In this document: positions 34,688 through 44,484 of the stretch, piece by piece
Layout of the letters: each line of letters starts with the position of its first letter
How positions within the stretch are numbered: position 1 is the first letter of the stretch
The notes under the pieces: generated by a model
What the model was told of the DNA's origin: nothing
What the model saw: the letters and a program-made list of their open reading frames with translations, nothing else
The model's database searches: none
Assembly: GCF_001592265.1 (NCBI RefSeq)
Contig: NZ_BCWP01000013.1
Location: 1 to 64,000, forward strand
Reading direction: 5' to 3'
Source of the DNA: Curvibacter delicatus NBRC 14919
GTDB lineage: Bacteria > Pseudomonadota > Gammaproteobacteria > Burkholderiales > Burkholderiaceae_C
Length of the DNA stretch: 64,000 bases
Position numbers and translations under genes: made by a program

Positions 34688-35806
34688 GTGACCGATAACA
34701 AAACTCCCCGTCGCCGCAGCCTGCTCAAAGGAGCCGCCCTGGCCGCAGGTGCCATGTCCGCTCCCATGGTGGCAACGGCGCAGACTGCGACCACCCTGCG
34801 CTTTCAGAGCACCTGGCCGTCCAAGGACATCTTCCACGAATATGCGCTGGACTTCGCCAAGAAGGTCAACGACATGGCCAGCGGCAAGCTCAAGATCGAG
34901 GTGCTGCCCGCCGGTTCCGTGGTGCCGGCATTCCAGCTATTGGATGCTGTGAGCAAAGGGACGCTGGATGGCGGTCACGGCGTGATCGCCTACTGGTATG
35001 GCAAGAACTCCGCGCTGGCACTGTGGGGCTCCGGCCCGGCCTTCGGCATGGACCCGAACATGGTGCTGGCTTGGCACCAGTACGGTGGTGGCAAGGCGCT
35101 GGTCGAAGAGATCTACAAGAGCCTGAACTTGGACGTGGCGTCCTACATGTACGGCCCCATGCCCACCCAGCCGCTGGGCTGGTTCAAGAAACCGGTGGCC
35201 AAGGTCGCCGACATGAAGGGGCTGAAGTTCCGTACCGTCGGTTTGGCGGTGGATGTGTTCACCGAACTGGGCACGGCCGTCAACCCGCTGCCGGGTGGTG
35301 AAATCGTGCCGGCACTGGACCGCGGTCTGATTGATGCTGCCGAGTTCAACAACGCATCGTCCGACCGTGTGCTGGGCTTCCCGGACGTGGTGAAGAACTG
35401 CATGCTGCAGAGTTTCCACCAGTCAGGTGAGCAGTTTGAGATCCTGTTCAACAAGACCAAACTCAACACCCTCCCGGCCGAACTCAAGTCAATCATCGAG
35501 TACGCCGTGCAGGCGGCCAGTGCCGATATGAGCTGGAAAGCGATTGACCGCAACTCCAAAGACTACATCGAACTCAAGACCAAGGACAAGGTCAAGTTCT
35601 ACAAGACGCCGGATGCGATCCTGCGTGCCCAGCTGGAAGCTTGGGACAAGGTGATTGCCAAGAAGTCTGCTGAGAACCCCCTGTTCAAGAAGGTGCTTGA
35701 GTCGCAGCGTGCTTTTGCGGCACGTGCTGGCCAATGGCAGAACGACTATGTGGTCGATTTCAAGATGGCCTACAACCACTACTTCAGCAAGGGCAAGAAA
35801 GCCTAA
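34688..35806 (+). CDS. TRAP transporter substrate-binding protein (DctP family)
   Basis: A 372-residue periplasmic receptor starting at GTG 34688 behind ACAGGAGACTT. The N terminus has a Tat signal, RRRSLLKGAALAAGAM. TLRFQSTWPSKDIFHEYA opens the mature part, and GLKFRTVGLAVDVFTELGTAVNPLPGGEI contains the conserved Arg that binds the carboxylate of the ligand. It pairs with the DctQM genes that follow. Members with the phrase AEFNNASSDRVLGFPDV often bind 2-oxo or lactate-type acids, but the ligand is not certain. Confidence 0.9.
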   Translation: MTDNKTPRRRSLLKGAALAAGAMSAPMVATAQTATTLRFQSTWPSKDIFHEYALDFAKKVNDMASGKLKIEVLPAGSVVPAFQLLDAVSKGTLDGGHGVIAYWYGKNSALALWGSGPAFGMDPNMVLAWHQYGGGKALVEEIYKSLNLDVASYMYGPMPTQPLGWFKKPVAKVADMKGLKFRTVGLAVDVFTELGTAVNPLPGGEIVPALDRGLIDAAEFNNASSDRVLGFPDVVKNCMLQSFHQSGEQFEILFNKTKLNTLPAELKSIIEYAVQAASADMSWKAIDRNSKDYIELKTKDKVKFYKTPDAILRAQLEAWDKVIAKKSAENPLFKKVLESQRAFAARAGQWQNDYVVDFKMAYNHYFSKGKKA

Positions 35807-35831
35807 GCAGTAGAAGCGCCCGCCTGCGCCC

Positions 35832-35867
35832 CTGAGGGCGCTGCGGTGCAAACCGCAGCGCCCTCAG
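35832..35867. other. strong stem-loop between dctP and dctQ
   Basis: A perfect 15-base-pair stem, CTGAGGGCGCTGCGG with CCGCAGCGCCCTCAG, around TGCAAA. There is no T run. In TRAP operons such a structure commonly separates the highly expressed receptor from the permease genes, acting as partial terminator or 3' stabiliser. Confidence 0.7.
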
Positions 35868-35898
35868 TGTATTCAATCGATTACAAGCTGGAAAAGCA

Positions 35899-36519
35899 AT
35901 GCAGAACTTACTGCTCTCGGTGGATCGACTCTCCACCTTCATAGGCAAGGTCTTTGCCTGGACCGCTCTCATTCTGACCCTGATGATCAGTTGGGAGGTG
36001 TTTTCACGGTACGTCCTGAACAAGCCGCACGCCTGGATGTTGGATTTTCAGATCATGATGTATGGAACCCTGTTCATGACCGCCGGCGCCTACACGCTGT
36101 CGAAAAACGGGCATGTGCGCGGCGACGTGTTGTATGGTTTTTTCCGACCACGGACGCAGGCGACCATCGACCTGATCCTTTATTTCGTCTTCTTCCTGCC
36201 CGGCATTGCCGCCTTGACCTGGGCCGGCTGGCAGTTTTTCAACGAATCGCTGGCGATCCGGGAACAGACGTTCTCGGCTGAAGCGCTGCCTCTCTATCCG
36301 TTCAAGTTCATCATCCCCCTGTCGGGCGGCATCCTGTTGCTGCAGGGCGTGGTGGAGATCATCCGCTGCATCATCTGCATCCGCGATGGCGAGTGGCCGT
36401 CGCGCGAGGAAGACGTCGAGGAAGTGGACGTCGAAAAACTCAAGGAAATGGTTCACGTGAAAGATGAAGACATCCAGGCGCTGGACAAGTATGTCGTTCA
36501 GGAAGGCGCCCACAAATGA
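35899..36519 (+). CDS. TRAP transporter small permease (DctQ family)
   Basis: A 206-residue membrane protein with four transmembrane segments (about 20-40, 50-70, 95-117 and 133-153). The conserved block SWEVFSRYVLNKPHAWMLDFQ is present. The C-terminal 45 residues are very acidic (REEDVEEVDVEKLKEM), a longer tail than usual for DctQ. Its stop overlaps the large permease start (ATGA). Confidence 0.88.
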   Translation: MQNLLLSVDRLSTFIGKVFAWTALILTLMISWEVFSRYVLNKPHAWMLDFQIMMYGTLFMTAGAYTLSKNGHVRGDVLYGFFRPRTQATIDLILYFVFFLPGIAALTWAGWQFFNESLAIREQTFSAEALPLYPFKFIIPLSGGILLLQGVVEIIRCIICIRDGEWPSREEDVEEVDVEKLKEMVHVKDEDIQALDKYVVQEGAHK

Positions 36520-38474
36520 AAATCCGCAAAGAACTCTGGTTTGGTTTCAGCCTGATGGCGCTGATCATCGTCGGTGCGCTGGCCATGCTGGTCGGTGCCG
36601 ACAAGATCACCAACGGCCACATCGGCCTGCTGATGCTCTCGCTGGTGGTGGTGGCCATCATGCTAGGCTTCCCGACCGCCTTCACCCTGATGGGCATGGG
36701 CATGATCTTCACCTGGATCGCCTATGAGGAGAACACCACCAAGACGCTCGACCTGATGGTGCAGTCGGCCTACAAGGTCATGGGCAACGACGTGCTGATT
36801 TCGATTCCGCTGTTCGTGTTCATGGGCTACCTCGTGGAGCGCGCCAACCTGATCGAAAAGCTGTTCAAGAGCCTGCACCTGGCGCTGGTGCGCCTGCCGG
36901 GCGCCCTGGCCGTGGCCACCCTGGTGACCTGTGCCGTGTTCGCCACCGCGACCGGCATTGTCGGCGCCGTGGTGACGCTGATGGGGTTGTTGGCCTTGCC
37001 CGCTATGCTGCGTGCAGGCTACGACGTCAAGATGTCCGCCGGTGCCATTACCGCTGGCGGCTGCCTGGGCATTCTGATCCCGCCCTCCGTCATGCTGATC
37101 GTCTACGGTGCCACCGCCGGTGTATCGGTGGTGCAGCTGTATGCCGGCGCCTTCTTCCCCGGCCTCATGCTGGCGGGCCTGTATATCGGCTACGTGATCA
37201 TCATGGCCAAGCTCAAGCCGTCGATGGCGCCGCCGTTGTCGGCCGAGGAGCGGTTCATCCCGCTGCCGCCACTGATGGAAAAGATCGCGCCTGCTCACAG
37301 CGCGCGTGCCCTGCCGTCGCTGCTGAGTGCGCTTAAAGGCCAGCGCAACCAGGACGTGCCGACCAGCTACATCCTGAAGCAGCTCGGCGTGGTTCTGTTG
37401 CCGGCCATCCTGTTCGTGGTTGTCGCGCTGTGGAGTTACGCCAGCGTGACCTCGGTGCCGCCGGTGGAGGAGCAGGAAGCCAGCCTGCAGGCCATGGGTG
37501 ATGGCGATGCCGTTGAACGCAAGTCCGAAGACGAGGGCGGCTTGGCCGCGCCGCCGGGGGCCGAAGAAGAGGAAGATGGTCTGGCGCCGCCGCCCGGTGC
37601 CGACGACGACAAGAAGGCGCCGCAGGCTGCCGCTGTGGTGCAAGAGCCTGCGGCGGCTGCCAAGGATGCTGTTCCCGTAGGCGCTGTGGCGAATGCGGCC
37701 GGTGCAGCCAGCCAGACCCAGCCGGCGCCGGCCGGCTACTGGATCGGCACCGGTGTCGGCGCGCTGGTGCTGGTGGCCTACTACGCCTTCCTGAGCTTCA
37801 CGCGGCTGGAAGTGTTCAAGATGCTGCTCACCAGCTTCTTCCCGCTGCTGGTCCTGATCCTGGCCGTGCTGGGGTCGATCGTGATGGGCCTGGCCACGCC
37901 GACCGAGGCCGCCGCCGTGGGGGCGCTGGGTGGTTTCCTGCTGGCTGCTGCCTACAAGCAGTTGACCCTCAATGTGCTGAAGGAGAGCGTGTACCTGACC
38001 GCCAAGACCTCCGCCATGGTGTGCTGGCTGTTCGTCGGTTCGGCCATTTTCTCCGCTGCATTTGCCCTGCTGGGCGGTCAGGAGCTGGTGGAGCACTGGG
38101 TCATGTCCATGAACCTGACCAAGACCGAGTTCCTGGTCCTCAGCCAGGTCATCATCTTCATCCTGGGCTGGCCGTTGGAGTGGACTGAGATCATCGTGAT
38201 CTTCATGCCGATCTTCATTCCGCTGCTGGACAACTTTGGTGTCGATCCGCTGTTCTTCGGCCTGCTGGTGGCGCTGAACCTGCAGACCGCCTTCCTGAGC
38301 CCGCCGGTGGCCATGGCAGCGTTTTACCTGAAGGGTGTCAGCCCGCCGCATGTGACGCTGAACCAGATCTTTGCCGGCATGCTGCCTTTCATGGGCATCC
38401 AGGTGCTGGCGATCATCCTGCTGTATCAGTTCCCGGCCATCGGTCTGTGGTTGCCGCAGGTACTGTACAAATAA
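36516..38474 (+). CDS. TRAP transporter large permease (DctM family) with a large insertion
   Basis: A 652-residue DctM-type permease; the usual length is about 430. DctM blocks include FPTAFTLMGMGMIF, GILIPPSVMLIVYGATAGVSV, LATPTEAAAVGALGG and LQTAFLSPPVAMAAFYLKG. The extra length lies between the two halves: a long loop from about 230, a membrane helix near 290-312, a low-complexity acidic Ala/Pro segment (about 313-405, with EEEEDGLAPPPGADDDKK) and another helix near 408-428. It forms the sodium-driven transport channel with DctQ. A hairpin terminator follows at 38495. Confidence 0.9.
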   Translation: MKIRKELWFGFSLMALIIVGALAMLVGADKITNGHIGLLMLSLVVVAIMLGFPTAFTLMGMGMIFTWIAYEENTTKTLDLMVQSAYKVMGNDVLISIPLFVFMGYLVERANLIEKLFKSLHLALVRLPGALAVATLVTCAVFATATGIVGAVVTLMGLLALPAMLRAGYDVKMSAGAITAGGCLGILIPPSVMLIVYGATAGVSVVQLYAGAFFPGLMLAGLYIGYVIIMAKLKPSMAPPLSAEERFIPLPPLMEKIAPAHSARALPSLLSALKGQRNQDVPTSYILKQLGVVLLPAILFVVVALWSYASVTSVPPVEEQEASLQAMGDGDAVERKSEDEGGLAAPPGAEEEEDGLAPPPGADDDKKAPQAAAVVQEPAAAAKDAVPVGAVANAAGAASQTQPAPAGYWIGTGVGALVLVAYYAFLSFTRLEVFKMLLTSFFPLLVLILAVLGSIVMGLATPTEAAAVGALGGFLLAAAYKQLTLNVLKESVYLTAKTSAMVCWLFVGSAIFSAAFALLGGQELVEHWVMSMNLTKTEFLVLSQVIIFILGWPLEWTEIIVIFMPIFIPLLDNFGVDPLFFGLLVALNLQTAFLSPPVAMAAFYLKGVSPPHVTLNQIFAGMLPFMGIQVLAIILLYQFPAIGLWLPQVLYK

Positions 38475-38494
38475 GCACAGTGATCGACTGAAAC

Positions 38495-38519
38495 AAGGGG
38501 CGCGCAGGCGCCCCTTTTT
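38495..38519 (+). terminator. rho-independent terminator of the TRAP operon
   Basis: AAGGGGCGC pairs with GCGCCCCTT around GCAG, and the stem runs into TTTTT. It lies 21 bases after the large-permease stop. Confidence 0.88.
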
Positions 38520-38537
38520 CTTGGGAAAAACGGTAAG

Positions 38538-38561
38538 ATTGACGTTTACGTAAACGTCAAT
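38538..38561. promoter_or_regulatory. perfect 24-base palindrome upstream of icmF
   Basis: ATTGACGTTTAC followed by its exact inverse GTAAACGTCAAT. It ends 62 bases before the icmF start codon, a usual operator position. The form recalls binding sites of the MerR-family regulator LiuR, which controls branched-chain acyl-CoA degradation, but that link is from memory; a TetR-type regulator is also possible. No regulator gene adjoins. Confidence 0.65.
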
Positions 38562-38622
38562 TCAATGACGTGCCGCACACTGCGACCGCCATGACGGCCG
38601 CGCGCACCGAGGAGTCCGAGTC

Positions 38623-41600
38623 ATGACCGATCTGTCTGCCGAGTACAAGGCACTTGCCAATTACCGCCCCACGCACAAGGTGCGTTTCGTCACGGCAGCC
38701 AGCCTGTTCGATGGGCACGACGCAGCCATCAACATCATGCGTCGCATCCTGCAAAGCATGGGCGCCGAGGTGATTCACCTGGGGCACAACCGCAGCGTCG
38801 ATGAGGTGGTGACCGCCGCCTTGCAGGAGGACGTGCAGGGCATTGCCATCAGCTCCTACCAGGGTGGCCATGTCGAGTACTTCAAGTACATGGTCGATCT
38901 GCTCAAGGCCCGCGGCGGTGAGCACATCCAGGTGTTTGGCGGCGGTGGCGGCGTCATCGTGCCGGCGGAGATCCGTGAGTTGCAGGACTACGGCGTGGCC
39001 CGCATCTACAGCCCGGAGGACGGGCAGCGCATGGGTCTGGCCGGCATGATTGGCGAGATGGTCATGCGCTGCGACAAGGACCTCAGCCGGCATGCACCGA
39101 AATCCATGGAGGTCATCCGGGGTCATGGTGAGATGGCGTGGCGGGCACTGGCGCAGCTGATGACCGCACTGGAAAACGGGCAGGCCGACGCCGCACTGCT
39201 CGATGACGTGCGCAAGCAGGCTGCAGCCAGGAAGGTCCCCGTGCTGGGTATCACCGGAACCGGTGGCGCTGGTAAATCTTCTCTGACCGATGAGTTGATC
39301 CGTCGTCTACGCCTGGATCAGGACGATGCCTTGCGGGTGGCGCTGATCAGCATCGACCCCTCGCGTCGCAAGAGCGGCGGCGCCCTGCTGGGCGACCGCA
39401 TCCGCATGAACGCCATCGCACCGTGGCAGCAGGGCGCGCGCGTCTTCATGCGCAGCCTGGCCACGCGCGACACCGGCAGTGAGATCAGCGCCGCGCTGCC
39501 GGATGTGCTGGCCGCTGCCAAGTGTGCCGGTTTCGATCTCGTCATTGTCGAGACCTCGGGCATCGGCCAGGGAGATGCCGCCATCGTGCCGCATGTGGAC
39601 GTGCCGATGTACGTGATGACCCCGGAATTCGGGGCTGCCAGCCAGCTTGAGAAGATCGACATGCTCGATTTCGCCGAGTTTGTGGCGATCAACAAGTTCG
39701 ACCGCAAAGGCGCGAGTGATGCGCTGCGGGACGTTGCCAAGCAGGTGCAGCGCAACCGCGAGGCCTGGGGTGTGCCCCCGGAGCAGATGCCGGTGTTTGG
39801 CACCATGGCCTCGCGTTTCAACGACGATGGGGTGACGGCGCTTTATCAGGCGCTCAAGTCCCGTCTGGTGGAACTGGGCTTGTCGTTGCAGGCAGGGCAG
39901 TTGCCGTCGGTGACAGTGCGTCACAGCAGCAACCAGACCCAGATCGTGCCGGGAGGACGGACCCGTTACCTGGCCGAGATCTCCGACACCGTGCGCGGCT
40001 ACAAGCGGCGCGCGCACGACCAGGCCCGTTTGGCGCGGGAAATCCAGCAACTGCGTGCGGCAGCGCGCATGCTGGAGGTCGACAAACCCGGCAAAGCCAA
40101 AGCGGCCGAAGCTTCACTCGATCTGGCAAAGCAGCGTGAGCAGCGCATGGGGGCGGCCGAACTCAAGCTGCTGGCCCAGTGGCCCGAGATGCAGCAGGCC
40201 TATGCGGGTGACGAGTACGTGGTGAAGATTCGCGACAAGGAAATCCGTACGGCGCTCACGACCAAATCGCTGTCGGGCACCACCATCCGCAAGGTGGCGT
40301 TGCCCAAGTACGAGGATCATGGCGAAATCCTCAAGTGGCTGATGCTCGACAACGTGCCGGGCAGCTACCCCTACACCGCCGGCACCTTTGCCTTCAAGCG
40401 CGAGAACGAGGACCCGACCCGCATGTTTGCCGGCGAGGGCGATCCTTTCCGTACCAACCGCCGCTTCAAGCTGTTGAGCGAAGGCATGCCGGCCAAGCGC
40501 TTGTCCACCGCCTTTGACTCGGTCACGCTCTACGGCAGCGATCCCGATCCGCGGCCCGACATCTACGGCAAGGTCGGCAATTCGGGCGTCTCGATCGCCA
40601 CGCTGGACGACATGAAGGTGCTGTATGGCGGTTTCGACCTGTGCAATCCGAGCACCTCGGTCAGCATGACCATCAACGGTCCGGCACCGAGCATCCTGGC
40701 CATGTTCATGAACACGGCGATCGACCAGAACATCGACAAGTTCAAGGCCGACAACGGCCGTGCGCCCACCGATACCGAAATCGAGAAGATCCGCGAGTGG
40801 GTGCTGGAGAACGTGCGCGGCACGGTGCAGGCCGACATCCTGAAGGAAGACCAGGGGCAGAACACCTGCATCTTCTCCACCGAGTTCAGCCTCAAGGTGA
40901 TGGGCGATATCGCCGAGTACTTCGTGCACCACGGCGTACGCAACTTCTACAGCGTCTCGATCTCCGGTTACCACATCGCCGAGGCCGGCGCCAACCCGAT
41001 CAGCCAGCTGGCCTTCACGCTCTCCAACGGCTTCACGCTGGTGGAGGCCTATCTGGCGCGCGGCATGCACATCGATGACTTCGCCCCGAACCTGAGCTTT
41101 TTCTTCTCCAACGGCATGGACCCCGAGTACAGCGTGATGGGGCGCGTGGCGCGCCGCATCTGGGCCGTGGCGATGAAAGAGAAATACGGGGCCAACGAGC
41201 GTTCCCAGAAACTCAAGTACCACATCCAGACCTCGGGCCGCAGCCTGCACGCGCAGGAGATCCAGTTCAATGACATCCGCACCACGCTGCAGGCGCTGAT
41301 TGCCATCTACGACAACTGCAACAGCTTGCACACCAATGCGTTTGACGAGGCCATCACGACGCCGACCGAAGACTCGGTGCGGCGGGCCATGGCGATCCAG
41401 CTCATCATCAACCGCGAATGGGGGCTGGCGAAGAACGAGAACCCTAATCAGGGGGCCTTCATCATTGAAGAGTTGACGGAATTGGTGGAAGAGGCTGTGC
41501 TGGCCGAGTTCGAACGCATCAGCGAGCGTGGTGGCGTGCTCGGTGCCATGGAAACCGGCTACCAGCGGGGGCGTATCCAGGACGAGTCAATGCACTACGA

Positions 41601-41916
41601 GATGCTCAAGCACACCGGCGAGTTGCCCATCATCGGCGTCAATACCTTCCGCAACCCGCACGGTGATGCCGTGCTGGAAAAGCTGGAGTTGGCGCGTTCG
41701 ACGGAAGAGGAAAAGCAGAGCCAGTTGCAACGGCTGGCGGATTTCCATGCGCGCCATGAAGCCGAGGCGCCGGCGCAGCTCAAGCGCTTGCAGCAGGCAG
41801 TGATCGAAAACCGGAATGTGTTCGAGGTGCTGATGGATGCGGTGCGCGTCTGCTCACTGGGGCAGATCACCAACGCGCTGTTCGAGGTGGGCGGTCAGTA
41901 CCGGCGCAGCATGTAA
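38623..41916 (+). CDS. icmF: fused isobutyryl-CoA mutase (B12-GTPase-mutase)
   Basis: A 1097-residue three-part protein. Residues about 18-150 are a B12-binding domain with base-off His in [13 protein letters not shown]. Residues about 205-400 are a MeaB/ArgK-like G-protein chaperone with P-loop [12 protein letters not shown] and NKFDRKGA for guanine binding. Residues about 530-1097 are the mutase barrel and small domain ([45 protein letters not shown]). This domain order is diagnostic for IcmF, which interconverts isobutyryl- and n-butyryl-CoA and in some cases other branched acyl-CoAs. Start ATG follows GAGGAGTCCGAGTC. It stands alone after the TRAP terminator. Confidence 0.95.
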   Translation: MTDLSAEYKALANYRPTHKVRFVTAASLFDGHDAAINIMRRILQSMGAEVIHLGHNRSVDEVVTAALQEDVQGIAISSYQGGHVEYFKYMVDLLKARGGEHIQVFGGGGGVIVPAEIRELQDYGVARIYSPEDGQRMGLAGMIGEMVMRCDKDLSRHAPKSMEVIRGHGEMAWRALAQLMTALENGQADAALLDDVRKQAAARKVPVLGITGTGGAGKSSLTDELIRRLRLDQDDALRVALISIDPSRRKSGGALLGDRIRMNAIAPWQQGARVFMRSLATRDTGSEISAALPDVLAAAKCAGFDLVIVETSGIGQGDAAIVPHVDVPMYVMTPEFGAASQLEKIDMLDFAEFVAINKFDRKGASDALRDVAKQVQRNREAWGVPPEQMPVFGTMASRFNDDGVTALYQALKSRLVELGLSLQAGQLPSVTVRHSSNQTQIVPGGRTRYLAEISDTVRGYKRRAHDQARLAREIQQLRAAARMLEVDKPGKAKAAEASLDLAKQREQRMGAAELKLLAQWPEMQQAYAGDEYVVKIRDKEIRTALTTKSLSGTTIRKVALPKYEDHGEILKWLMLDNVPGSYPYTAGTFAFKRENEDPTRMFAGEGDPFRTNRRFKLLSEGMPAKRLSTAFDSVTLYGSDPDPRPDIYGKVGNSGVSIATLDDMKVLYGGFDLCNPSTSVSMTINGPAPSILAMFMNTAIDQNIDKFKADNGRAPTDTEIEKIREWVLENVRGTVQADILKEDQGQNTCIFSTEFSLKVMGDIAEYFVHHGVRNFYSVSISGYHIAEAGANPISQLAFTLSNGFTLVEAYLARGMHIDDFAPNLSFFFSNGMDPEYSVMGRVARRIWAVAMKEKYGANERSQKLKYHIQTSGRSLHAQEIQFNDIRTTLQALIAIYDNCNSLHTNAFDEAITTPTEDSVRRAMAIQLIINREWGLAKNENPNQGAFIIEELTELVEEAVLAEFERISERGGVLGAMETGYQRGRIQDESMHYEMLKHTGELPIIGVNTFRNPHGDAVLEKLELARSTEEEKQSQLQRLADFHARHEAEAPAQLKRLQQAVIENRNVFEVLMDAVRVCSLGQITNALFEVGGQYRRSM

Positions 41917-42015
41917 GCCAGTTGACGAGCACTTCGAGGGGCTTTTGCCAGACCAGGCATCCCTGGGGGCGGGCCGGGCTCGGAGGTGGGTGGCCAGCGG
42001 CCGACCCGGAGGGGC

Positions 42016-42228
42016 TCAGTTGTCCAGCTCGTCGTCGCTGTCGTCCACCAGGGCCGCATCATTGCAGACCGTCCGCGCCTTGGCATAAGGGATCAGCGGT
42101 TTGTCGAGCGGGCGCAGCTGGCGCCGGCGCAAGCCGCGCAGCGACTGGGAGCGCTCCATGGCCTGGAGCACGCTTTCCGGCTCCATCATCAGGCTGAAAG
42201 GGTTGAGTGAAATGGCATTGGTTCGCAT
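42016..42228 (-). CDS. small conserved-looking hypothetical protein
   Basis: A 70-residue protein starting at the ATG at 42228 behind GCGGGGAAAAAAC; the same frame is open to 42288, but the later ATG has the better ribosome site. The N terminus MRTNAISLNPFSLMMEPESV, a basic middle (RGLRRRQLRPLDKPLIP) and an acidic end (DDSDDELDN) look like a real, ordered-then-tailed small protein. I believe similar proteins with NPFxLMMxPExVLQA occur in related genomes. No function known. No membrane segment. Confidence 0.7.
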   Translation of the reverse strand: MRTNAISLNPFSLMMEPESVLQAMERSQSLRGLRRRQLRPLDKPLIPYAKARTVCNDAALVDDSDDELDN

Positions 42229-42360
42229 GTTTTTTCCCCGCTTCACATCGGTTTTGATGTGGTGAGTGAACTGTAGACAAGCGACCAAGAAATTTAAGTC
42301 GGGGTTTGGCGCTTTGCGTTGTAGGAACTTATCCGACAGGGTTGACCCTGCCCCCGCCGA

Positions 42361-44457
42361 TTACCCGGCCACCGTGTCGACAACCGCCTGGGCTTGCCAA
42401 TGCGCCTGGAACTCGCTGGCGGACACGGGTTTGCCGAACAGGAAGCCCTGGACCTGTTCGCAGCCCAGGCGGCGCAGAAAGGCGAACTGCTCGGCCGTTT
42501 CCACCCCTTCGGCGACGCTGGACAGATTCAGGCTGCGGGAGATGTCGACCATGGCCTGCACAATGGCCTCGTCGCTGCGGTTCTTGCCAATGCCGGCGAT
42601 GAAGCCTTGGTCGATCTTGAGGGTCTGAACCGGCAGCTTGCGCAGGTAGGAGAGCGAGGAATAACCGGTGCCGAAGTCATCCAGCGCCAGCCGAACCCCC
42701 AAGGCACGCAGATCGGCCAGCATGGCAAAGGCATCTTCCATGGCCATGATGACGGACTCGGTGATTTCCAGTTCCAGCCGCTCCGGGGTGATGCCCGTTT
42801 CCCGCATGATGGTGCGCAGCAGTTCCGGCAGATTGCCGCGTTCCAGCTGCTTGACCGAGAGATTGATCGACACCACTGGCACATGCAGCCCGGCCTCATC
42901 CCAGAGGGCGATCTGTCGGCAGGTTTCGCACAGTATCCAGAAGCCCAGTTCCATGATGAAGCCGGTCTCCTCGGCCAGTGGAATGAAACGAGTGGGAGGA
43001 ATGAGGCCGAGTTCCCTGCTGTCCCAGCGTAGCAGGGCTTCCGCGCCGAGCAAGCGGCCACTTTTCACGTCGACCTTGGGCTGAAAGTGAACACTCAGTT
43101 CGTTGGAGGTGATGGCGTCGCGCAGCAGGCCTTCGAGCTGGATGCGTTCCTGCGCGTACGCAGTCATGGCGTTGGTATAGAAGTGGCTGCGGTTGCGGCC
43201 GTCGGCCTTGGCCTGGTACATCGCGGCATCCGCCTTGCGCACCAGCACGTCGACTTCCATGCCGTCAATCGGCGCCTGGCTGATGCCGACGCTGGCCGAC
43301 AGGTAGAGTTGCTTGTCGTCGACCGTGAAAGGCTGACGGAACAGTTCCAGCAACTGGTCGGCCACCTCCAGTGCCGTGGCTGGTCCACCGGTATTTTCAA
43401 GAATGCAGATGAATTCGTCGCCGCCGATGCGCGCCAGCGTGTCTCCCGGGCGGATGCAGGCCTGCAGGCGACGGGTGATGATGGTCAACAAGGTATCGCC
43501 GATCGAATGGCCGAGCGTGTCGTTGACATCCTTGAAGTGGTCCAGATCAATGAACAACACAGCCAGCTGCGTATGGTGCTGACGGATGCGCTGCAGGCTT
43601 TGCGACAAGCGTTCCTTGAACAACAGCCGGTTGGGCAGGTCGGTCAGCGGGTCATGGTGCGCCAGGTAGTCAAGACGCAGCTCGGCACGCCGACGTTCGG
43701 AGATCTCGTTCTCCAGGTCGTGTGTGCGCTCCTGCACCCGGCGGTCGAGATCATGGTTGGTTGCCTCCAGCGCACGTGCTTGCGCACGCAGGATGATCTG
43801 TGCATGGCGCACGAGCATGAACTGGGCCAGGTACAGCGCGGCCAGCACGCCGGCCACGCCGGCCGAGACCCATTTGAGGTGCTGGTCGGCCTCCTGGACA
43901 AAAGCCGTGACGTCCTGGTAGACCTCGAATACGCCGTCGATGCGTTCCTGGCCCTTCTCGGTGCTGTGAATCGGGACGTAGGTCGAAATCACGTCGCGGT
44001 CCTGCAGCGTGTCTTCAAAGGTGGCGAACTGGTTGCGGTGTGTCAGCTCGCTGATGGGGGTGCCATTGACGGCCGACAGGAACCCGGGGTTGTCACGCTT
44101 GCTGTCGCCGACCTGTCGCGGGTCGGTGGAGAAGGTGGAGATGCCGTTGCGCGTATAGATGTTGATCCGGATGACGCTGGTGCCGCGTGTCATGTTGCTC
44201 AGGGTCTCACGGAGCCGGACATTGGCAACGCGTTCCTGCAGCACATCCGGTGTGTCTGTCTGGGCGTTCTCCATGACCGGTTTGAAGAGGGGCCAGAGCG
44301 AGTTCTCGAACACCTGGGTGAATTCTTCGGCCCGATTCTGCTCGTGGCGCAGCAACTGCTCGTAGGTGATGTGCCGGAAATAGAAAGTCAGCAGGCCGGC
44401 GGCCAGTGCAATCAGCGCAAACGAGAGCGTGGAGAAGTAGCGGGTCAGGTTGAACAT
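42361..44457 (-). CDS. membrane-bound GGDEF-EAL c-di-GMP signalling protein
   Basis: A 698-residue protein from the ATG at 44457 (a GTG two codons earlier is possible). Two transmembrane helices (about 8-28 and 193-213) enclose a periplasmic sensor domain. A coiled-coil stretch ([25 protein letters not shown]) leads to a GGDEF domain with intact [10 protein letters not shown] and then an EAL domain with [29 protein letters not shown] and KIDQGFI. Both motifs are intact, so both synthesis and breakdown of cyclic di-GMP are possible. It faces the cytoplasm from the inner membrane. Confidence 0.93.
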   Translation of the reverse strand: MFNLTRYFSTLSFALIALAAGLLTFYFRHITYEQLLRHEQNRAEEFTQVFENSLWPLFKPVMENAQTDTPDVLQERVANVRLRETLSNMTRGTSVIRINIYTRNGISTFSTDPRQVGDSKRDNPGFLSAVNGTPISELTHRNQFATFEDTLQDRDVISTYVPIHSTEKGQERIDGVFEVYQDVTAFVQEADQHLKWVSAGVAGVLAALYLAQFMLVRHAQIILRAQARALEATNHDLDRRVQERTHDLENEISERRRAELRLDYLAHHDPLTDLPNRLLFKERLSQSLQRIRQHHTQLAVLFIDLDHFKDVNDTLGHSIGDTLLTIITRRLQACIRPGDTLARIGGDEFICILENTGGPATALEVADQLLELFRQPFTVDDKQLYLSASVGISQAPIDGMEVDVLVRKADAAMYQAKADGRNRSHFYTNAMTAYAQERIQLEGLLRDAITSNELSVHFQPKVDVKSGRLLGAEALLRWDSRELGLIPPTRFIPLAEETGFIMELGFWILCETCRQIALWDEAGLHVPVVSINLSVKQLERGNLPELLRTIMRETGITPERLELEITESVIMAMEDAFAMLADLRALGVRLALDDFGTGYSSLSYLRKLPVQTLKIDQGFIAGIGKNRSDEAIVQAMVDISRSLNLSSVAEGVETAEQFAFLRRLGCEQVQGFLFGKPVSASEFQAHWQAQAVVDTVAG

Positions 44458-44484
44458 GGACACCGGGACATTCTATGCGGGGCC

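Noticed and set aside
36663-38351. 562-codon open frame opposite the TRAP permease
   Set aside because: Composition is dominated by His, Gln, Arg and Gly, typical of antisense translation of membrane protein genes.
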